From positions 1 to 64,000 of the forward strand of contig CALJEI010000004.1 of NCBI GenBank assembly GCA_938074605.1: a stretch of DNA of 64,000 nt, read 5' to 3'. Below the pieces are notes generated by a model. That model did not search any database. It saw nothing but the letters and a program-made list of their open reading frames with translations, and was not told the origin of the DNA. Positions 26,896 through 36,999 of the stretch are shown here, in pieces. This stretch comes from an uncultured Ignisphaera sp. GTDB taxonomy: Archaea > Thermoproteota > Thermoprotei_A > Sulfolobales > Ignisphaeraceae. The first letter of the stretch is position 1. Each line of letters starts with the position of its first letter. A program made the translations under genes and the position numbers.

Positions 26896-27222
26896 ATGGA
26901 GTATATATACGCAGTACTGTTATTACATTCGGCAAAGAAAGACATATCTGAAAGTAGCTTAAGGAAGGTACTCGAAGCAGCAGGTATAGCTATAGATGAC
27001 ATTAGACTAAAAGCCCTTGTAGCAGCTGTGAAGGAATTAAATATAGACGATATACTTAAATCGTCATTTGCAATGCCCGTAGCACCAACAACAGTAACAG
27101 CTACTACACCAACACCATCGCAACCGCAACAAGCTCCTGAAGTTAAGAAGGAAGAAGAGGAGAAGAAAGAAGGGATCTCAGAGGAACAGCTAGCTGAAGG
27201 TCTAGCATCACTATTTGGCTAA
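26896..27222 (+). CDS. rpl12: Ribosomal protein P1 (archaeal L12, stalk protein)
   Basis: Stalk protein of the large ribosomal subunit that recruits translation GTPases. The N-terminal dimerisation domain begins MEYIYAVLLLHSAKK, followed by the helix set ending around residue 60. An Ala/Pro/Thr/Gln-rich hinge (about 64-85) leads to the highly charged KKEEEEKKEG tail. The protein ends with the conserved SLFG factor-binding motif. The product is 108 residues. The ATG at 26896 has an AGAGGTG site about 11 nt upstream; an earlier in-frame start at 26851 would add an unlikely N-terminus. It lies upstream of alaS, but the usual L11-L1-L10 genes are not upstream here. Confidence 0.93.
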   Translation: MEYIYAVLLLHSAKKDISESSLRKVLEAAGIAIDDIRLKALVAAVKELNIDDILKSSFAMPVAPTTVTATTPTPSQPQQAPEVKKEEEEKKEGISEEQLAEGLASLFG

Positions 27223-27281
27223 ACACCATTTGTAAAGAAGGCGATGTATTTTCATAGAAATAAAGTATCGAAGGTATTGTA

Positions 27282-30044
27282 ATGAACAAAGCTGTTGATG
27301 AGTCGATATATAGAGTTAGATTATTTAGAGGGAAATATGCAAGAGATAGTTGTAGAAAGTGTGGAGTATATTTTTGGAGCACTAAGGCTAGAGAAGATTG
27401 TGCAGATGCCCCCTGCAGTGACTATACATTCTTCAGTATACCAGTTAAGAGGACACTAAGTTATAGGGATACTATAAATACATTTTTAGATTTCTTCAAC
27501 AGATATGGACATGAAGTTATAGAGCCAAGACCTGTTGTAGCCAGATGGAGGGAGGACCTATACCTTACAATAGCTAGTATTGTTGTATTTCAGCCGCATG
27601 TCACATCAGGACTTGTTCCCCCACCAGCTAATCCATTAGTTATAGCGCAGCCATGTATAAGATTAGAGGATATAGACTCTGTTGGCTTAACTATTGGTAG
27701 ACATATGACAAACTTTATAATGGGTGGCCATCATGCATTTAACTATAGAGATAAATACATATATTGGACTGACGAAACAGTTGAATATGCAAGACAGTTT
27801 TTCGCCGAGGAGATAGGGATTCCAGAGGAAGAGATAGTATTCAAGGAGTCATGGTGGGAGGGCGGAGGCAATGCGGGACCGTGTTTTGAAGTAGCGGTAG
27901 GCGGACTCGAGTTAGCTACACTAGTATTTATGATGTATAGAATTGACGGCTCTACCTATGTGGATATGCCTCTTAAGATAGTTGACACAGGATATGGAAT
28001 TGAGAGAATAACATGGTTTACACAAAAAACTCCTACGGCATTTCATGCTGTATATGGAGACCTTGTAAAAGAATTCCATAGACTTTTAGGCATACCAGAA
28101 CCTGACAAAGAGATACTATATGAATTCTCTAAGAGAGCTGGTAGAATAAAGGTTGAAGAAATAGCAACTATAGATGCAATTATTAATGAGGTAAGTGAGG
28201 CTATAGGTGTTAAAAAGAGCTTAATTGAAGAACAGATAAAGCCCATATTTGATCTATATGCAATTATTGATCATACAAAAACAATATCGTTAATGCTCGC
28301 AGATGGTATTGTACCTTCGAATAGTGGCGAAGGCTATTTGGCTAGACTTGTCATTAGAAGGGTGCTTAGGAGGCTAAATAGACTGAAGAATGATATACCA
28401 CTATATATCCTTATTGATAGGCAGTTAAGTTTTTGGGGAGACCTATATCATAGGATGGTGAAGAATAGAGAGAAAATAAAAGAGATCATAGAGCTTGAAG
28501 AGGAGAGATATAAAGAGATGCTATCAAGAGTTTCTGTAGTAGTAAATAGGTATTCAAAGAGAAGCCCAACGGTTGAAGATCTGGTTGAGATATATGATTC
28601 TCACGGGATACCACCGGACATTATTAGTAGTGAGCTTAAGAGAAGATATGGTATTGTGGTAGAAGTACCATCAAACTTCTATTCCATAGTAGCTTCTAAA
28701 CATAGTAAACCGAAGACTGTTAGAGAAAGGGAACGTGAAGTAGAAAAACTACCTACTCATGTGGTTAATTGGGCTCTAAGATTTCCTGAGACTAAAAGGC
28801 TATTTCACGAAGAACCCTATCAAAAGGTTTTTAAGGCTAAGGTACTGGGGGTTTTAGACAGCAAGTATGTCGTACTAGATTCAACAATATTCTATCCAGA
28901 GGGAGGAGGCCAGGTAGGGGATAGAGGTATATTAATAGCTAATTCCAAGAAGTATAAAGTTGTAGATAGTAAAAAAGTAGACAATGTGGTAATCCATGTT
29001 GTAGAGGATGCTAATGATATTTCTGAGGGTATGGAAATTGTTGGTGAGATAGATTGGAGTGTGAGATACAAGCGAATGAGACACCATACAGCTACGCATA
29101 TACTGTTGGGAGCTCTTAGAAGGGTTCTTGGGGAACACATCTGGCAAGCAGGTGCTGAAAAAACTGAGTTTAAAGCTAGACTGGATGTAACGCACTATAA
29201 ACTTCCCTCAGATGTGGAGATAGCAGAGATTGAGCGGCTAGCTAATAGTATAGTTGATAGTGCTATCGATGTTAGAGTGAGCTATCTACCTAGAAACATA
29301 GCTGAAAACCTATATGGATTCACTCTCTACCAAGGAGGAGTGCCCATGACGCCTATAATAAGGGTTGTTGAGATACCTAATTGGGATGCAGAAGCCTGTT
29401 TTGGTACGCATGTTAGGAACACTAGTGAGGTTGGTGGAATCAAGATAGTGAATGTTGAAAAAATTGCAGATGGTATAGTAAGATTTGAATATGTAGTAGC
29501 AACTGCAATGGCAGATTACATAAAAGGCGTTGAGGGAATATTGAGAAACATTGCTGGTAAATTTGGTGTTGGCATATATGAAATTGATAAGAGAATTGAT
29601 ACATTAATCAAGGAATTCAACAATTTAAAGAGTATGTTAAGCATGTATAGAGAAAGATATATAGATGATCTTCTTCAGCAAATAGTTAGCAAAACAATGG
29701 ATACGGAGTTGGCCAAATTTTATTTACTTAGGTTAGATATAGATGATAGAGAGATGCTAAGAGAGCTATTAATTAGAGCAATATCAAAAGAACCCAGGCT
29801 AGCTGTATTAGTAATTACTCCACAGAATGGTAAAACATATATAGAGATATCCCTTGGTTTAAAAGCTCAAGAAAAAATTGACGCAAAGGATATAGTGTCA
29901 GAAATATCTAGATACATAAATATTAGAGCGGGCGGAAAAAAAGATCACATTACAGGAATCATAGAATCAGATATAGATACAGCAGAAAAAATCATAGAAA
30001 GCGTGATTCAAGAATTTACAAAAGATAGAACACACAAAACCTAA
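27282..30044 (+). CDS. alaS: Alanine--tRNA ligase
   Basis: Charges tRNA(Ala) and edits mischarged products. The archaeal-type N-terminus has a cysteine-rich zinc element (CRKCG, then C-x4-C), followed by the class II catalytic core (residues about 55-260, with ARWREDLYLTIAS and the GGNAGPCFEV block). The editing domain carries HHTATH (His602 and His606) and CFGTH (Cys706, His710), which form the zinc site. A C-terminal DHHA1-like domain ends with a GGKKDHITG segment. The 920-residue length fits archaeal AlaRS. It is 59 bp downstream of rpl12, a pairing common in archaea, and is followed by a tRNA gene. Confidence 0.96.
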   Translation: MNKAVDESIYRVRLFRGKYARDSCRKCGVYFWSTKAREDCADAPCSDYTFFSIPVKRTLSYRDTINTFLDFFNRYGHEVIEPRPVVARWREDLYLTIASIVVFQPHVTSGLVPPPANPLVIAQPCIRLEDIDSVGLTIGRHMTNFIMGGHHAFNYRDKYIYWTDETVEYARQFFAEEIGIPEEEIVFKESWWEGGGNAGPCFEVAVGGLELATLVFMMYRIDGSTYVDMPLKIVDTGYGIERITWFTQKTPTAFHAVYGDLVKEFHRLLGIPEPDKEILYEFSKRAGRIKVEEIATIDAIINEVSEAIGVKKSLIEEQIKPIFDLYAIIDHTKTISLMLADGIVPSNSGEGYLARLVIRRVLRRLNRLKNDIPLYILIDRQLSFWGDLYHRMVKNREKIKEIIELEEERYKEMLSRVSVVVNRYSKRSPTVEDLVEIYDSHGIPPDIISSELKRRYGIVVEVPSNFYSIVASKHSKPKTVREREREVEKLPTHVVNWALRFPETKRLFHEEPYQKVFKAKVLGVLDSKYVVLDSTIFYPEGGGQVGDRGILIANSKKYKVVDSKKVDNVVIHVVEDANDISEGMEIVGEIDWSVRYKRMRHHTATHILLGALRRVLGEHIWQAGAEKTEFKARLDVTHYKLPSDVEIAEIERLANSIVDSAIDVRVSYLPRNIAENLYGFTLYQGGVPMTPIIRVVEIPNWDAEACFGTHVRNTSEVGGIKIVNVEKIADGIVRFEYVVATAMADYIKGVEGILRNIAGKFGVGIYEIDKRIDTLIKEFNNLKSMLSMYRERYIDDLLQQIVSKTMDTELAKFYLLRLDIDDREMLRELLIRAISKEPRLAVLVITPQNGKTYIEISLGLKAQEKIDAKDIVSEISRYINIRAGGKKDHITGIIESDIDTAEKIIESVIQEFTKDRTHKT

Positions 30045-30072
30045 AAACTCACACAAAATAGACAAGCTAGTT

Positions 30073-30150
30073 GGGCCCGTAGCTCAGCTAGGATAGAGCG
30101 CTGGCCTTCTAAGCCAGTGGTCCGGGGTTCAAATCCCCGCGGGCCCGCCA
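30073..30150 (+). tRNA. tRNA-Arg (anticodon UCU)
   Basis: A full cloverleaf is seen. The acceptor stem GGGCCCG pairs with CGGGCCC. The D arm is GCTCAGCTAGGATAGAGC. The anticodon stem CTGGC/GCCAG holds the loop CTTCTAA, giving anticodon UCU for arginine AGA codons. The T arm is CGGGG-TTCAAAT-CCCCG. The discriminator base is G and the 3' CCA is encoded. There is no intron. It lies 28 bp after alaS on the same strand. Its T-arm does not match the guide of the C/D sRNA at 5668-5726. Confidence 0.97.
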
Positions 30151-30306
30151 CACAATAAATCAGACTAAATTCGCATGGTACATTGCTTTATCATAACTGA
30201 AAGCCTTGTTCTTCAAAGTACGTAGAGGTTATAACAACATTAATAGAATAAAGATGTTTATGCACAATACTATTGAGGACAAGATTTTGTATTAGGTGCA
30301 GAAAAG

Positions 30307-30315
30307 CTTTATAAA
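30307..30315 (+). promoter_or_regulatory. TATA box of adk, predicting a leaderless transcript
   Basis: CTTTATAAA is centred about 30 nt before the ATG at 30341. The expected transcription start falls at or within a few bases of that ATG, which supports it as a leaderless start. Confidence 0.55.
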
Positions 30316-30340
30316 AAAGTATAGGAATTACTAGTTGGTA

Positions 30341-31015
30341 ATGAATATGCGTTTAGTTTTCATAGGACCACCAGGAGTAGGTAAGGGTACATATGCTAAG
30401 ATGATTTCAGGAAAATATGGTATTCCACATATATCTACGGGGGATATTTTTAGAGAAGAGATAGCCAAAGAATCAGAGCTAGGTTTAAAGGTGAAATACT
30501 ATGTTGAAAGGGGTTTGCTAGTTCCAGACGATATTGTTATAGAGATTGTAAAGAATGTATTAGAAAGGCCTGAATGTAGAAGAGGTTTTATACTAGATGG
30601 TTTCCCAAGAACAGTTAAACAGGCTGAGGAGCTAGATAAAATTACTGTATTGGATGCAGTACTTCTTTTTGAGGCACCTCTTCATGTCATTATAGAGAGG
30701 GTTTCAGGTAGACTGGTATGTCCAAATTGTGGTGCAATATATAATGTTTCCTGGAAACCGCCTAGGAAACCTGGGATATGTGATGTATGTGGTTCAACAC
30801 TAATTAGAAGAAAAGATGATGAGCCAGAAGTTATTAAGGCTAGATATGAAGTGTATCGCCAAACATTTACACCTGTGATAGAGTATTATAGAAATAAAAA
30901 AATATTGATAGAAGTTTATGCAGGGCGTGAAGCACAAGAGGTAGTAACTGAAGTAGAGAAAATATTAAGGGAAAGAAAAATCATAAAAAATGAACATATT
31001 ATATCAAAACATTAG
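30341..31015 (+). CDS. adk: Adenylate kinase with zinc-binding LID
   Basis: Interconverts ATP plus AMP and two ADP. The P-loop is GPPGVGKG (residues 9-16), followed by the AMP-binding STGDIFR segment and DGFPRT. The LID domain has two C-x2-C pairs, Cys127/Cys130 and Cys147/Cys150, which would bind structural zinc. This is the bacterial-type long adenylate kinase, not the short trimeric archaeal type. The length from ATG 30341 is 224 residues; ATG 30347 would remove two. The TATA box position favours 30341. The C-terminal 15 residues are lysine- and isoleucine-rich. Confidence 0.94.
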   Translation: MNMRLVFIGPPGVGKGTYAKMISGKYGIPHISTGDIFREEIAKESELGLKVKYYVERGLLVPDDIVIEIVKNVLERPECRRGFILDGFPRTVKQAEELDKITVLDAVLLFEAPLHVIIERVSGRLVCPNCGAIYNVSWKPPRKPGICDVCGSTLIRRKDDEPEVIKARYEVYRQTFTPVIEYYRNKKILIEVYAGREAQEVVTEVEKILRERKIIKNEHIISKH

Positions 31016-31103
31016 ATTTTAACTATAAACAATTCAATAGATAATAAATGTATGTATAGCGTAAGCTAATTGAATTAAATATATCTATAGGGTATATGGT
31101 GTT

Positions 31104-31337
31104 ATGCATAGGCCTATAATAGATTATGTACTATGCAACAATTGTACAACATGCACCGAACTTTGTCTATACAAAGCTATATACATTGATAGTATTGATG
31201 GGTATGTGAAGATAGATTATGCTAAATGTAAGAATTGCGGAATATGTATAAGAATTTGTCCATATGGAGCAATAAGATATTCCCATAATAAAAATCAGTG
31301 GGTGCCGACAACATCATCTATTATCAGAGCGGACTAA
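31104..31337 (+). CDS. 2[4Fe-4S] ferredoxin-like protein
   Basis: A 77-residue electron carrier or small redox subunit. Two C-x2-C-x2-C-x3-C motifs are complete: Cys11, 14, 17, 21 and Cys42, 45, 48, 52. The second is followed by the usual proline, while the first has leucine in that place. Each motif is expected to share its last cysteine with the other cluster. A GGTG site is 4-7 nt before the ATG. No oxidoreductase gene is adjacent, so its partner is unknown. Confidence 0.85.
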   Translation: MHRPIIDYVLCNNCTTCTELCLYKAIYIDSIDGYVKIDYAKCKNCGICIRICPYGAIRYSHNKNQWVPTTSSIIRAD

Positions 31338-31364
31338 CTATTCATCATATCTATTCACTGCGTC

Positions 31365-34064
31365 CTATTGACTATTGATGCTAGAGCTTTTACTTTTATT
31401 CTCTATAGCTTTTTTAACCATATCCTGCAACTTTACTATAAGTCTCCTTTTATCATCCATTAATACGACGTCACTATATCCATAGGCAATAATGTTGTGT
31501 GCAAATGGGCTTGGAGCATAGTAACTATAAACTATGTCTATGGTTATTTCACCACGCTCAATTTTATCAATAACTTCTCTAGTATGTGTTAAGTCCATAA
31601 AATCTTCCAATATTTCTCTATAAGTTTCTTCAATTATTGGAAAATCATGAAGAGACTCTACAATCTGTATAAGTTTTTCAGAATTTATCTGCCTTCTAGT
31701 TAATGAAACATCAACGCCCTTATATCTTCTAAGTAACATAAAGGACCTCTCTGCACAATGTCTAAATCTTTTTTTAAATAACTCAGTTCTTCTAATGGCT
31801 TTACGTGCTATTTCTTCAACATTATCCGATCTAACATATTTGATGAGTTTTTCTATTGTCTCTCTATTGATATTTGAGGAGATGGTTAGCATAAAGCCAT
31901 TGTCCGTTACAGTAATTTTAACGCTTTCATTAATAATAGATCCAAGTATATATGCATAGACACGAGATAGCACATCATTAACTCTCCTACCGAATAGTGT
32001 ATGGAATATTATGTTCGTAGCCCCCTTCTCATCGTCATACCATATCTCTATCAGTATATTAGTATCTGATGGAACTTTTCCATCTGTAAATAGCATTTGC
32101 TGATATATGTAATCGTATACATATTCTGCAGCATGTCTTTCGATATCATATATATCCATAATCCATTTAATAACTGTTTCCTTAGGTAATGTAGCTATCA
32201 TATTAGCTACAGTTTTTCTAAACCTGCCAATCTCTAATGCAGAGTCATATGTGAGGGGTAGCATTTCTGAAAACCATGTTGGTACAGTAGGGCGTTCACC
32301 TTCAGCAGGTTCTACAAGTACTATAGCTGGCTGTATTGCTAGAACTCTATATGTTTTACCACCAAGTACTATTATATCACTGGGTGACAGGATTTCAACA
32401 AAACTTTCTTCAAGATCACCAACATACTGTTTTTTACCATTTAAGTATAACATGACGGAAATTTTAGCTTCATCAGGTATTGTACCAACATTTAATTGAT
32501 ATATCATTCTAGAACCCTTTCTTTTACTGATAATTTTTGTTAACTCGTCATATCTTATTTTTGCATAAACATTGTGGTCCTCTAGACCAGGGTAGCTTCC
32601 TGAAAGATAATTGATTACGTTCATAAGTTCCTTTTCTGTTAAGTCATGATATGGATAACTCCGTCGTATAATTCTAATAACCTCATCTATTGTTTTAGGA
32701 CCTTCTAATGATATTCCAACTATATGCTGTGTTAAAACATCAAGTGGCTTTTTAGGTATTTTAATTTTATCAATCTTCCTCTCCCTAGCAAGCTTTGCAA
32801 GTACAGTACATTCGATAAGGTCATCCCTATCAACAACTATTATAGCACCCTTACTTACAGTATATGCATTATGGCCAGCCCTACCAATTCGCTGTAAGAG
32901 TCTAGTTACACTTTTTGGGCTACTTAGTAAGAGAACCAAATCTATATAGCCAACATCTATACCAAGCTCAAGACTAGTTGAAGAAACGACAACTCTGAGT
33001 TGTCCTTGCTTAAGTTTTTCTTCAACATCAAGCCTTACATCTCTACTTAAACTACTATGATGAGCTTCAATCTCATCAGCGTTCAAAATACCGTTATTGC
33101 TGAATATCTTCTTTAATTTGTATACCACTCTTTCAGTAGCACTTCTTGTATTTGTAAATAGTAGAGTTGTCCTGTGCTGCAAAATAAGTTTTGCAGTTAT
33201 TTCATATATGGATTCATTTAGTATAGAGGTTGGGGTATACACAAGATCCATAATAGGGCATAGGACCTTTATATCAATAGGTTTAGAGAATCGTGCATCA
33301 GCTATTACAATAGGTCTAGGAGTGCCATCATCTTTATAACCGGCTAAGAATCTGGCAACATCTTCTAGGGGGGATATTGTGGCACTTAAGCCTATTCTTT
33401 GAAAATCTCTTCCAGCTAGCTCAACAATTCGTTCAAGTGAGAGCATTAAATGTGAACCACGTTTGTTGCCAGCCAATTCATGAACCTCATCTATAATGAG
33501 CCATTTAACTGTAGCTAGTTTTTCACGAAACTTAGTAGCATTCAATGCTAAAGCAAGGCTCTCAGGAGTTGTTATTAATATATGCGGAGGTGTTTTTATC
33601 ATCTTAGACTTTTCAGCAGGTAAGGTATCGCTAGTTCTAACAGCTATACGAATATCGATATTAACACCATAATGCTCCTCTATCTTAGAATGCAGTTCAT
33701 TAAGAGGAACAATTAAATTCTTATACATATCATTATTAAGTGCTCGAAGAGGTGAAACATAGACCACATATATGTTGTTCTCAAGCTTATCCTCTAGACC
33801 AAGTCTGAATAAATCATCAAGTAGTGGTAGAAAAACTGCCAAAGTCTTACCCGTACCAGTAGGGCTAGACACCAATACATTAAAACCCCATTTAATATAG
33901 GGAATGACCATTTTTTGAGGCAGTGTTAATACACCAAATTTATTTTGAAACCATGAGGCTATAGGCTCTAATAAAAGATTGAAAATATCTCTTTCATCAA
34001 ATTCTTTTGCATATGCAATACCATTCATAAATTCAATAGATATGTTAGCTGGCTGATCACCCAT
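31365..34064 (-). CDS. lhr: Lhr-type superfamily 2 helicase
   Basis: Large helicase-related (Lhr) ATP-dependent DNA translocase involved in DNA repair. Motif I is SSPTGTGKT (Lys73), motif II DEVH (192-195), motif III SAT, and motif VI QRIGRAGH (391-398). The Lhr-specific C-terminal region (winged helix and large beta/helical domain, about 430-880) is present. The length of 899 matches the archaeal Lhr core form without the extra bacterial C-terminal extension. The gene is convergent with the ferredoxin gene, 27 bp apart. Confidence 0.92.
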   Translation of the reverse strand: MGDQPANISIEFMNGIAYAKEFDERDIFNLLLEPIASWFQNKFGVLTLPQKMVIPYIKWGFNVLVSSPTGTGKTLAVFLPLLDDLFRLGLEDKLENNIYVVYVSPLRALNNDMYKNLIVPLNELHSKIEEHYGVNIDIRIAVRTSDTLPAEKSKMIKTPPHILITTPESLALALNATKFREKLATVKWLIIDEVHELAGNKRGSHLMLSLERIVELAGRDFQRIGLSATISPLEDVARFLAGYKDDGTPRPIVIADARFSKPIDIKVLCPIMDLVYTPTSILNESIYEITAKLILQHRTTLLFTNTRSATERVVYKLKKIFSNNGILNADEIEAHHSSLSRDVRLDVEEKLKQGQLRVVVSSTSLELGIDVGYIDLVLLLSSPKSVTRLLQRIGRAGHNAYTVSKGAIIVVDRDDLIECTVLAKLARERKIDKIKIPKKPLDVLTQHIVGISLEGPKTIDEVIRIIRRSYPYHDLTEKELMNVINYLSGSYPGLEDHNVYAKIRYDELTKIISKRKGSRMIYQLNVGTIPDEAKISVMLYLNGKKQYVGDLEESFVEILSPSDIIVLGGKTYRVLAIQPAIVLVEPAEGERPTVPTWFSEMLPLTYDSALEIGRFRKTVANMIATLPKETVIKWIMDIYDIERHAAEYVYDYIYQQMLFTDGKVPSDTNILIEIWYDDEKGATNIIFHTLFGRRVNDVLSRVYAYILGSIINESVKITVTDNGFMLTISSNINRETIEKLIKYVRSDNVEEIARKAIRRTELFKKRFRHCAERSFMLLRRYKGVDVSLTRRQINSEKLIQIVESLHDFPIIEETYREILEDFMDLTHTREVIDKIERGEITIDIVYSYYAPSPFAHNIIAYGYSDVVLMDDKRRLIVKLQDMVKKAIENKSKSSSINSQ

Positions 34065-34233
34065 TTAATGACCCACCAACCTACTATAATGAATACTCAG
34101 TAGGCTTACCATGTTTATAATCTACTAAACACTAAACTATTGTAACTATTATTAAGTGTTAGGCTTATGACAGTTCGCTAAACTGTTACGAATTTTAGCA
34201 ATGTTATGTGTTAACAAGAATGATAGACAAAAT

Positions 34234-34479
34234 TCATAGTCCAATATATGAAAGTGCTTCTCTTACATTAGGTGGTAGCGATATAAAGTCTATCTCTTCT
34301 GCTTTTGCTGTATTGTATTCCCACTCTTTCTCACTGCCATCAGATAATACATAAACATGCTTAGTTACATATATAGGCACTATAAATAGCTTTCCATCAC
34401 TAGATCTGCAAAGTTCAACAACAATTTTCTTGTTCCCTTTTTTAACTAAGTATATTTTTTCTATAGTAACTTTAATCAT
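34234..34479 (-). CDS. Small conserved protein, function unknown
   Basis: An 81-residue protein of predicted beta-strand character with a helical end, no family recognised. It begins 2 bp after the stop of the gene at 34482, so the two form an operon. The frame is full-length with an ATG start. No membrane segment, metal motif or signal peptide is evident. Confidence 0.6.
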   Translation of the reverse strand: MIKVTIEKIYLVKKGNKKIVVELCRSSDGKLFIVPIYVTKHVYVLSDGSEKEWEYNTAKAEEIDFISLPPNVREALSYIGL

Positions 34480-34481
34480 CT

Positions 34482-35210
34482 TTACTCACTTTGAATCTCT
34501 TTTTCAGCCGGGCTAGTTTTTAAGCTCTTTAGTATATTTTCTTGAAGGGTAAAGAAGTGTTTTGAGACTTCGATAATATAGTTTGTCGATGGTAGAGCCT
34601 TGGGTATACCGATATCTAGAGCTATTATATTTTTAGCCATATTTAGTTCAATGTCATTTCTTATTTTACCTAATGATATTCTAGCCCCCACTTCATATGC
34701 GATTACAAATTTTACGAACCGTCGTATTGTCTCTTGAAATTCTGGAAATAATGTATATAGTTTTTTAATAAATGTAATCATATTACTATACTCTGTAAAG
34801 CCGAAATAGTATAGAGTAAATGCAAACCTTAGCATCCTAGCTATAAATGTTTCTTCAATATTTTTACATACTTCCTCAATATTTTTGCAAATCTCATCTC
34901 TATTATTACCTCGTAGGATACTGTCATACAATTTTTCAAATAGAATTTCTTTACTGAATAGCAAATTGATAATCTCTGCAGATATCTCTCTATCTAATCC
35001 TAAACCCCACTTCCCAATTATATAAATTGTTATCATCTCTTTATCAAAGATATCAGATGGGCTACTGGCACCTCTTATAGGTTCAACATTCATACCTTCA
35101 TATATGTTCTTTATGATATTGACCACTTCTTCACGGTTAACTATATTAGATCTAAGGATTTCACTCCATACATTTACAGCAGCCATTATTCTAAGCCTCT
35201 TAACATTCAT
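34482..35210 (-). CDS. Helical crenarchaeal protein, DUF2192-like
   Basis: A 242-residue, almost entirely helical protein. It resembles, from memory, the crenarchaeal family DUF2192 (the PSDIFDKEMITIYIIGKWGLG segment near 47-69 is the most family-like part, quoted here at 23 residues only as PSDIFDKE...GKWGLG). The function is unknown. It is first in a two-gene operon with the 81-residue protein. It diverges from the radical SAM gene at 35310 across 99 bp. Confidence 0.62.
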   Translation of the reverse strand: MNVKRLRIMAAVNVWSEILRSNIVNREEVVNIIKNIYEGMNVEPIRGASSPSDIFDKEMITIYIIGKWGLGLDREISAEIINLLFSKEILFEKLYDSILRGNNRDEICKNIEEVCKNIEETFIARMLRFAFTLYYFGFTEYSNMITFIKKLYTLFPEFQETIRRFVKFVIAYEVGARISLGKIRNDIELNMAKNIIALDIGIPKALPSTNYIIEVSKHFFTLQENILKSLKTSPAEKEIQSE

Positions 35211-35309
35211 ATATTACCACCACATCTAGCTACCATGTTGAGTAGCCCTTATCCCCACTCATTTCTTAATGAGGACTAGGTATATATATTCAAAGTATCT
35301 ACCTCAAAA

Positions 35310-36884
35310 ATGGGATTAAGGTTATTTTATATGATAAAGCTAATTAATGTTGATATTATTATAACATCAGACAGAACAATGATGACTAATCACCATGGTA
35401 GAGAATTCCTCGGATTTATGGCGACAGCACCAGCCATTGGAATTCCTGAAGGTATATGGATGGCAATATGTTGTCCAAAACCTCGTGTAGATGAATTTGG
35501 AAGACCTATAGAAGCACCGTATGGACTTAGAAAAATAGAGGCAGCTTTACAAGATGCAGGATATAACGCCTATATAATAGATCCAGACCACCTTAATAAA
35601 TACAAAGATAATGCTAAAATTCTCATGATAGGACATCACGATTTCTTTGCTTATGGGCCTCCAAGTTCTGAGTGGTGGTTACTAACAGGTAGAGAGCCTG
35701 TCAATAGAAGAAGTTTTTTTAAACTTATGGAAAGTGAAGCTGTTAATACTATGAGGAAGCGGGGTGTGAAAATAGTTGTTGGAGGTCCAGCAGCATGGCA
35801 GTGGCTATGGGAACCGGAACTGGTTGAAAAATGGGGAATTAATGTAATTATTGAGGGTGAAGCAGATGAATATATTGTTGATATTACATCAAAGCTTCTT
35901 AATGATGAGCCTATTCCAAGATATGTAGTGATAGGTGCAAGAGAATCGCCTCGTATAGATAAAATACCCATTATAAAAGGGGCAAGCGTGAATGGACTTA
36001 TAGAAATAACGAGAGGGTGTCCAAGAGGGTGTATGTTCTGCAGTGTTACGCTACGGCCTTTAAGACACATACCGATCGAAAAAATATTGAATGAGATTGA
36101 AGTTAACATATCATATTCAGTAAAAGGAGCAGTACTCCATAGTGAAGATGTATTGCTTTACGGATCTTACGGAATTGAACCAAATCCTGAACCTGTATTA
36201 AAGCTTCATCAAATGGTTATAGATAAGGTTGAAAGTATTGCATGGGCACATGCATCAGTAGCTTCAATAGTTGTAGCCCAAAGGAGATATAAACTTATTT
36301 CATCTCTTACAAATATTATGTATTCCAAATTAGAGCAGAATTATCTTGGTGTTGAAGTGGGAATAGAAACAGGGTCGCCTAGGCTAGCAAAGATTGTTAT
36401 GCCTGCAAAGGCCCTTCCATTTAAATCTGAAGAATGGCCTGAGGTAGTTGAAGAGGCATTTGCTATAATGCATGATCATAGGATAATACCAGCAGCAACA
36501 TTTATTTTAGGGTTTCCAAATGAGGAGCCAGATGACATAGTAAAGACTATTGAATTATTGGATAGACTGAAAAAATATAGAAGCATCATAGTACCAATGT
36601 TATTTGTACCTATGGGAGCTCTGAAACATGAAGAAGGTGGGATTGTTGGAATGAGGATAACACCAGAACATGCTGAAGCTATGAGGGTAGCCTTTTGGCA
36701 TACAATAACTTGGGCTGAGGACATACTAACCAAATTCTATATGAAGGGAATTAGATATGAACCTATAAAGTTGCTTCTTAAAGTATTTCTCTGGTATGCA
36801 AAAAGGAGGATGAAAGATATTGAGGAAAAATTCCTTCCAAACTTTACCGGTAAAGATTTGTCTATAAGACTGGCCCAAAAATAA
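35310..36884 (+). CDS. Radical SAM protein with N-terminal B12-binding-like domain
   Basis: A 524-residue COG1032-type radical SAM protein. The N-terminal 200 residues form a cobalamin-binding-like Rossmann region (VVGGPAAWQW, then IIEGEADEY), though no D-x-H-x2-G motif for base-off B12 was found. The radical SAM triad is Cys237-x3-Cys241-x2-Cys244 in RGCPRGCMFC. Further blocks are EVGIETGSPRL and FILGFPNEEPDD. The reaction is unknown. ATG 35310 is followed by another at 35331, and no clear ribosome site decides between them. Confidence 0.82.
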   Translation: MGLRLFYMIKLINVDIIITSDRTMMTNHHGREFLGFMATAPAIGIPEGIWMAICCPKPRVDEFGRPIEAPYGLRKIEAALQDAGYNAYIIDPDHLNKYKDNAKILMIGHHDFFAYGPPSSEWWLLTGREPVNRRSFFKLMESEAVNTMRKRGVKIVVGGPAAWQWLWEPELVEKWGINVIIEGEADEYIVDITSKLLNDEPIPRYVVIGARESPRIDKIPIIKGASVNGLIEITRGCPRGCMFCSVTLRPLRHIPIEKILNEIEVNISYSVKGAVLHSEDVLLYGSYGIEPNPEPVLKLHQMVIDKVESIAWAHASVASIVVAQRRYKLISSLTNIMYSKLEQNYLGVEVGIETGSPRLAKIVMPAKALPFKSEEWPEVVEEAFAIMHDHRIIPAATFILGFPNEEPDDIVKTIELLDRLKKYRSIIVPMLFVPMGALKHEEGGIVGMRITPEHAEAMRVAFWHTITWAEDILTKFYMKGIRYEPIKLLLKVFLWYAKRRMKDIEEKFLPNFTGKDLSIRLAQK

Positions 36885-36999
36885 AAATAATAACTAAAAC
36901 CAGGTTATTTCTCTTTAATGGAGTGGCTTAGAAATTAAAACTGTTAAGAGCCTTAGAATTAAAATTAGAAATACTGAGAAAAATGTATAGGGGCATGCC

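Noticed and set aside
35240-35275. Hairpin CTCATT-TCTT-AATGAG between divergent genes
   Set aside because: A six-base-pair stem in A+T-rich sequence is easily produced by chance and has no associated T-run or regulatory context.
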